Source: [Scytonema hofmanni] UTEX 2349 (GTDB lineage: Bacteria; Cyanobacteriota; Cyanobacteriia; Cyanobacteriales; Nostocaceae). From it: a stretch of DNA of 64,000 nucleotides. The notes under the pieces are model-generated. The model was not told where the DNA came from, ran no database searches, and was given only the letters and a program-made list of their open reading frames with translations. This document shows, piece after piece, positions 62,727 to 64,000 of this stretch (positions within the stretch are counted from its first letter, which is position 1; every line of letters starts with the position of its first letter). The position numbers were made by a program, and so were the translations under genes. The stretch lies in the NCBI RefSeq assembly GCF_000582685.1, contig NZ_KK073768.1:2896883-2960882 (forward strand). The letters are read 5' to 3'.

Positions 62727-64000
62727 TCACCCACTATTTTTAGTTAATGTTCGATATACAGTTGCCAAAGCATCAGCATCACCGACATTACCGGGAAATA
62801 GCACCACTGGCAAGTTAGGAAACTGGGGATGATCGTTGGGAGTAATTACCATCGAACAACCAGCTAAAATTTGACCGAGTAAACGCGCTTTTATCAAACC
62901 TAGACCATTACTTAAGACATCATTTGAGGTAATACCACCCTTACTGATTAAGAATCCTATATCAGATGGTAAACCCCGGACAATATCCATTAATAAGCCG
63001 GAAACTTTTTCTCCAAAGTCCAACCGTGTTTTTACATCTTTGAAAGAAAGTTCCTGACGACTAGTATAAACTACTGGTGTTTTTCCCGCTTTGTGTGCTG
63101 CTTGGGTACTTTCAACAATCTCAGTTAGCAGTGTAGCAGATTGATTTGGCTCATCAAGCAATCTTTGTACATTGACTTCGATTCCTAGTATACCGTCAGC
63201 TTGTAATAATTTTTCTAACTGCTGAGTAGTTTTTTTGACATGAGAACCGACGATAATTGCACCCGGTTTACCTTCACGGACATAAGAACCCATATTTTCG
63301 GCTGCGATCGCTTGGGGAGGTAATGCCGCCAAAGCAGTTAAAATACTCGCAGCACTGCGAAATAAAAAGCGTTTCCCTTGACTCGCTGCATTCAGCACGT
63401 ATAAAGCAAAGCGATTTAAATCAGCTTGAGTTTCACCGTCAACGACAGCGCACTGATTACCGCTCAGTTTCATTAGCCTTTCCAGACTACCAGCACAAAT
63501 ATCGGACAGTAAAAATCTTTCTACTGCTTCAGCTTTAATACGTCCTTGAGTTTTTTCTTCTACATACTTAGGTAAGTAACTGTAATGATAGCCAAAAACC
63601 GAATCACGGGCAAATTCAGTTTCATGTACTGGAGTCGGTACGCCGTCGATAATTAAGTAATGTATACTATCACGGGTGATGCGTCCTCCTTCAAAAAATG
63701 CAGGTACGAGAAAATGAGCATCAAAGGGACCGAGTTCAGCAGCAATAACGTCAGTTTCAATGGGGTAATGTCCCCTTAAAGTCGAATCAGAACGACTTAC
63801 AATCAGAAAATCGTTAATTTCTTCAGTTTTTAACGCTAATTTGAGGTTATGGCAAACTTCTTTAGTTACCGATGCGGCTGATTCTGGAGGTAGTGACCTT
63901 GTATTAGTTAGTACAAAGAAAATTGGAGAATCATCCTGTAAACCTGTGCGTAAAGTTTCCACATCCCAGCGCATCAATAGCAAGCAACTGTGGACAGTTT
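62727..64000 (-). CDS. four-carbon acid sugar kinase family protein (OtnK/DUF1537), partial
   Basis: The frame continues past the right edge: codons for TVHSCLLLMRW lead into the window, so the true start is outside. At least 423 residues are visible. VSRSDSTLRGHYPIE, LVPAFFEGGRITRDSIHYL and the C-terminal TSRQELSFKD, LISKGGITSNDVLS, NDHPQFPNLPVVLFPGNVGDADA match the ATP-dependent OtnK/DUF1537 kinases, which phosphorylate four-carbon acid sugars such as 3-oxo-tetronate. Usual length is about 430-450, so only a short N-terminus is missing. Confidence 0.88.
   Translation of the reverse strand, partial: TVHSCLLLMRWDVETLRTGLQDDSPIFFVLTNTRSLPPESAASVTKEVCHNLKLALKTEEINDFLIVSRSDSTLRGHYPIETDVIAAELGPFDAHFLVPAFFEGGRITRDSIHYLIIDGVPTPVHETEFARDSVFGYHYSYLPKYVEEKTQGRIKAEAVERFLLSDICAGSLERLMKLSGNQCAVVDGETQADLNRFALYVLNAASQGKRFLFRSAASILTALAALPPQAIAAENMGSYVREGKPGAIIVGSHVKKTTQQLEKLLQADGILGIEVNVQRLLDEPNQSATLLTEIVESTQAAHKAGKTPVVYTSRQELSFKDVKTRLDFGEKVSGLLMDIVRGLPSDIGFLISKGGITSNDVLSNGLGLIKARLLGQILAGCSMVITPNDHPQFPNLPVVLFPGNVGDADALATVYRTLTKNSG

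Overview
The window looks like chromosome from a filamentous, probably Nostocales-type cyanobacterium. The evidence is the overlapping psbD-psbC photosystem II pair divergent from ycf4, a minC-minD-minE cluster, an rpmG-rpsR-RNase II/R cluster, frequent GCGATCGC (HIP1) octamers, CHAT-TPR and Ser/Thr kinase-TPR proteins, and intergenic regions packed with short palindromic and MITE-like repeats. The genus cannot be fixed from the sequence alone. No tRNA, rRNA, CRISPR array or complete insertion sequence was recognised.

Layout. 0.5-14 kb is mixed housekeeping and accessory genes: cysteine desulfurase, a phospholipase D-like lipoprotein with an EF-hand-like loop, an ATPase-like protein with altered Walker motifs, a cation P-type ATPase, a DUF1345 membrane protein, a GNAT acetyltransferase, an NDH-2-type oxidoreductase, a HAD hydrolase, moeA and queE. 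14-18.9 kb holds RDD-rpmG-rpsR-RNB, a hicBA toxin-antitoxin pair and a short LeuA/NifV-like enzyme. 19-22.5 kb is the psbDC operon and ycf4. 22.7-28 kb holds a cyclophilin lipoprotein, a ketoacyl synthase that carries repeat DNA in its reading frame, a BT1 transporter and glutamate dehydrogenase with a candidate NtcA site.

28.3-56.3 kb is the most remarkable part. It is one co-oriented minus-strand two-partner-secretion locus: a TpsB outer-membrane transporter, then five large TpsA 'filamentous hemagglutinin' exoproteins (one frameshifted), then a CHAT-TPR protease-like protein with a signal peptide 34 bp after the last exoprotein. The array grew by tandem duplication. Most copies are preceded by the same 67-68 bp spacer with a TTGACA element. 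An opposite-strand Uma2 nuclease gene lies between copies 2 and 3, and a tiny remnant of a second Uma2 gene lies at the equivalent place between copies 4 and 5, so the ancestral unit was (TpsA-TpsA-Uma2). Exoproteins share interchangeable blocks of about 465 bp. The likely working unit is TpsB exporting several adhesins, with an exported CHAT protein as a candidate processing or signalling partner; the last point is inference.

56.7-64 kb holds a divergent Ser/Thr kinase-TPR, a fasciclin-domain protein, minCDE, and the start of a four-carbon acid sugar kinase-like gene that runs off the right edge.
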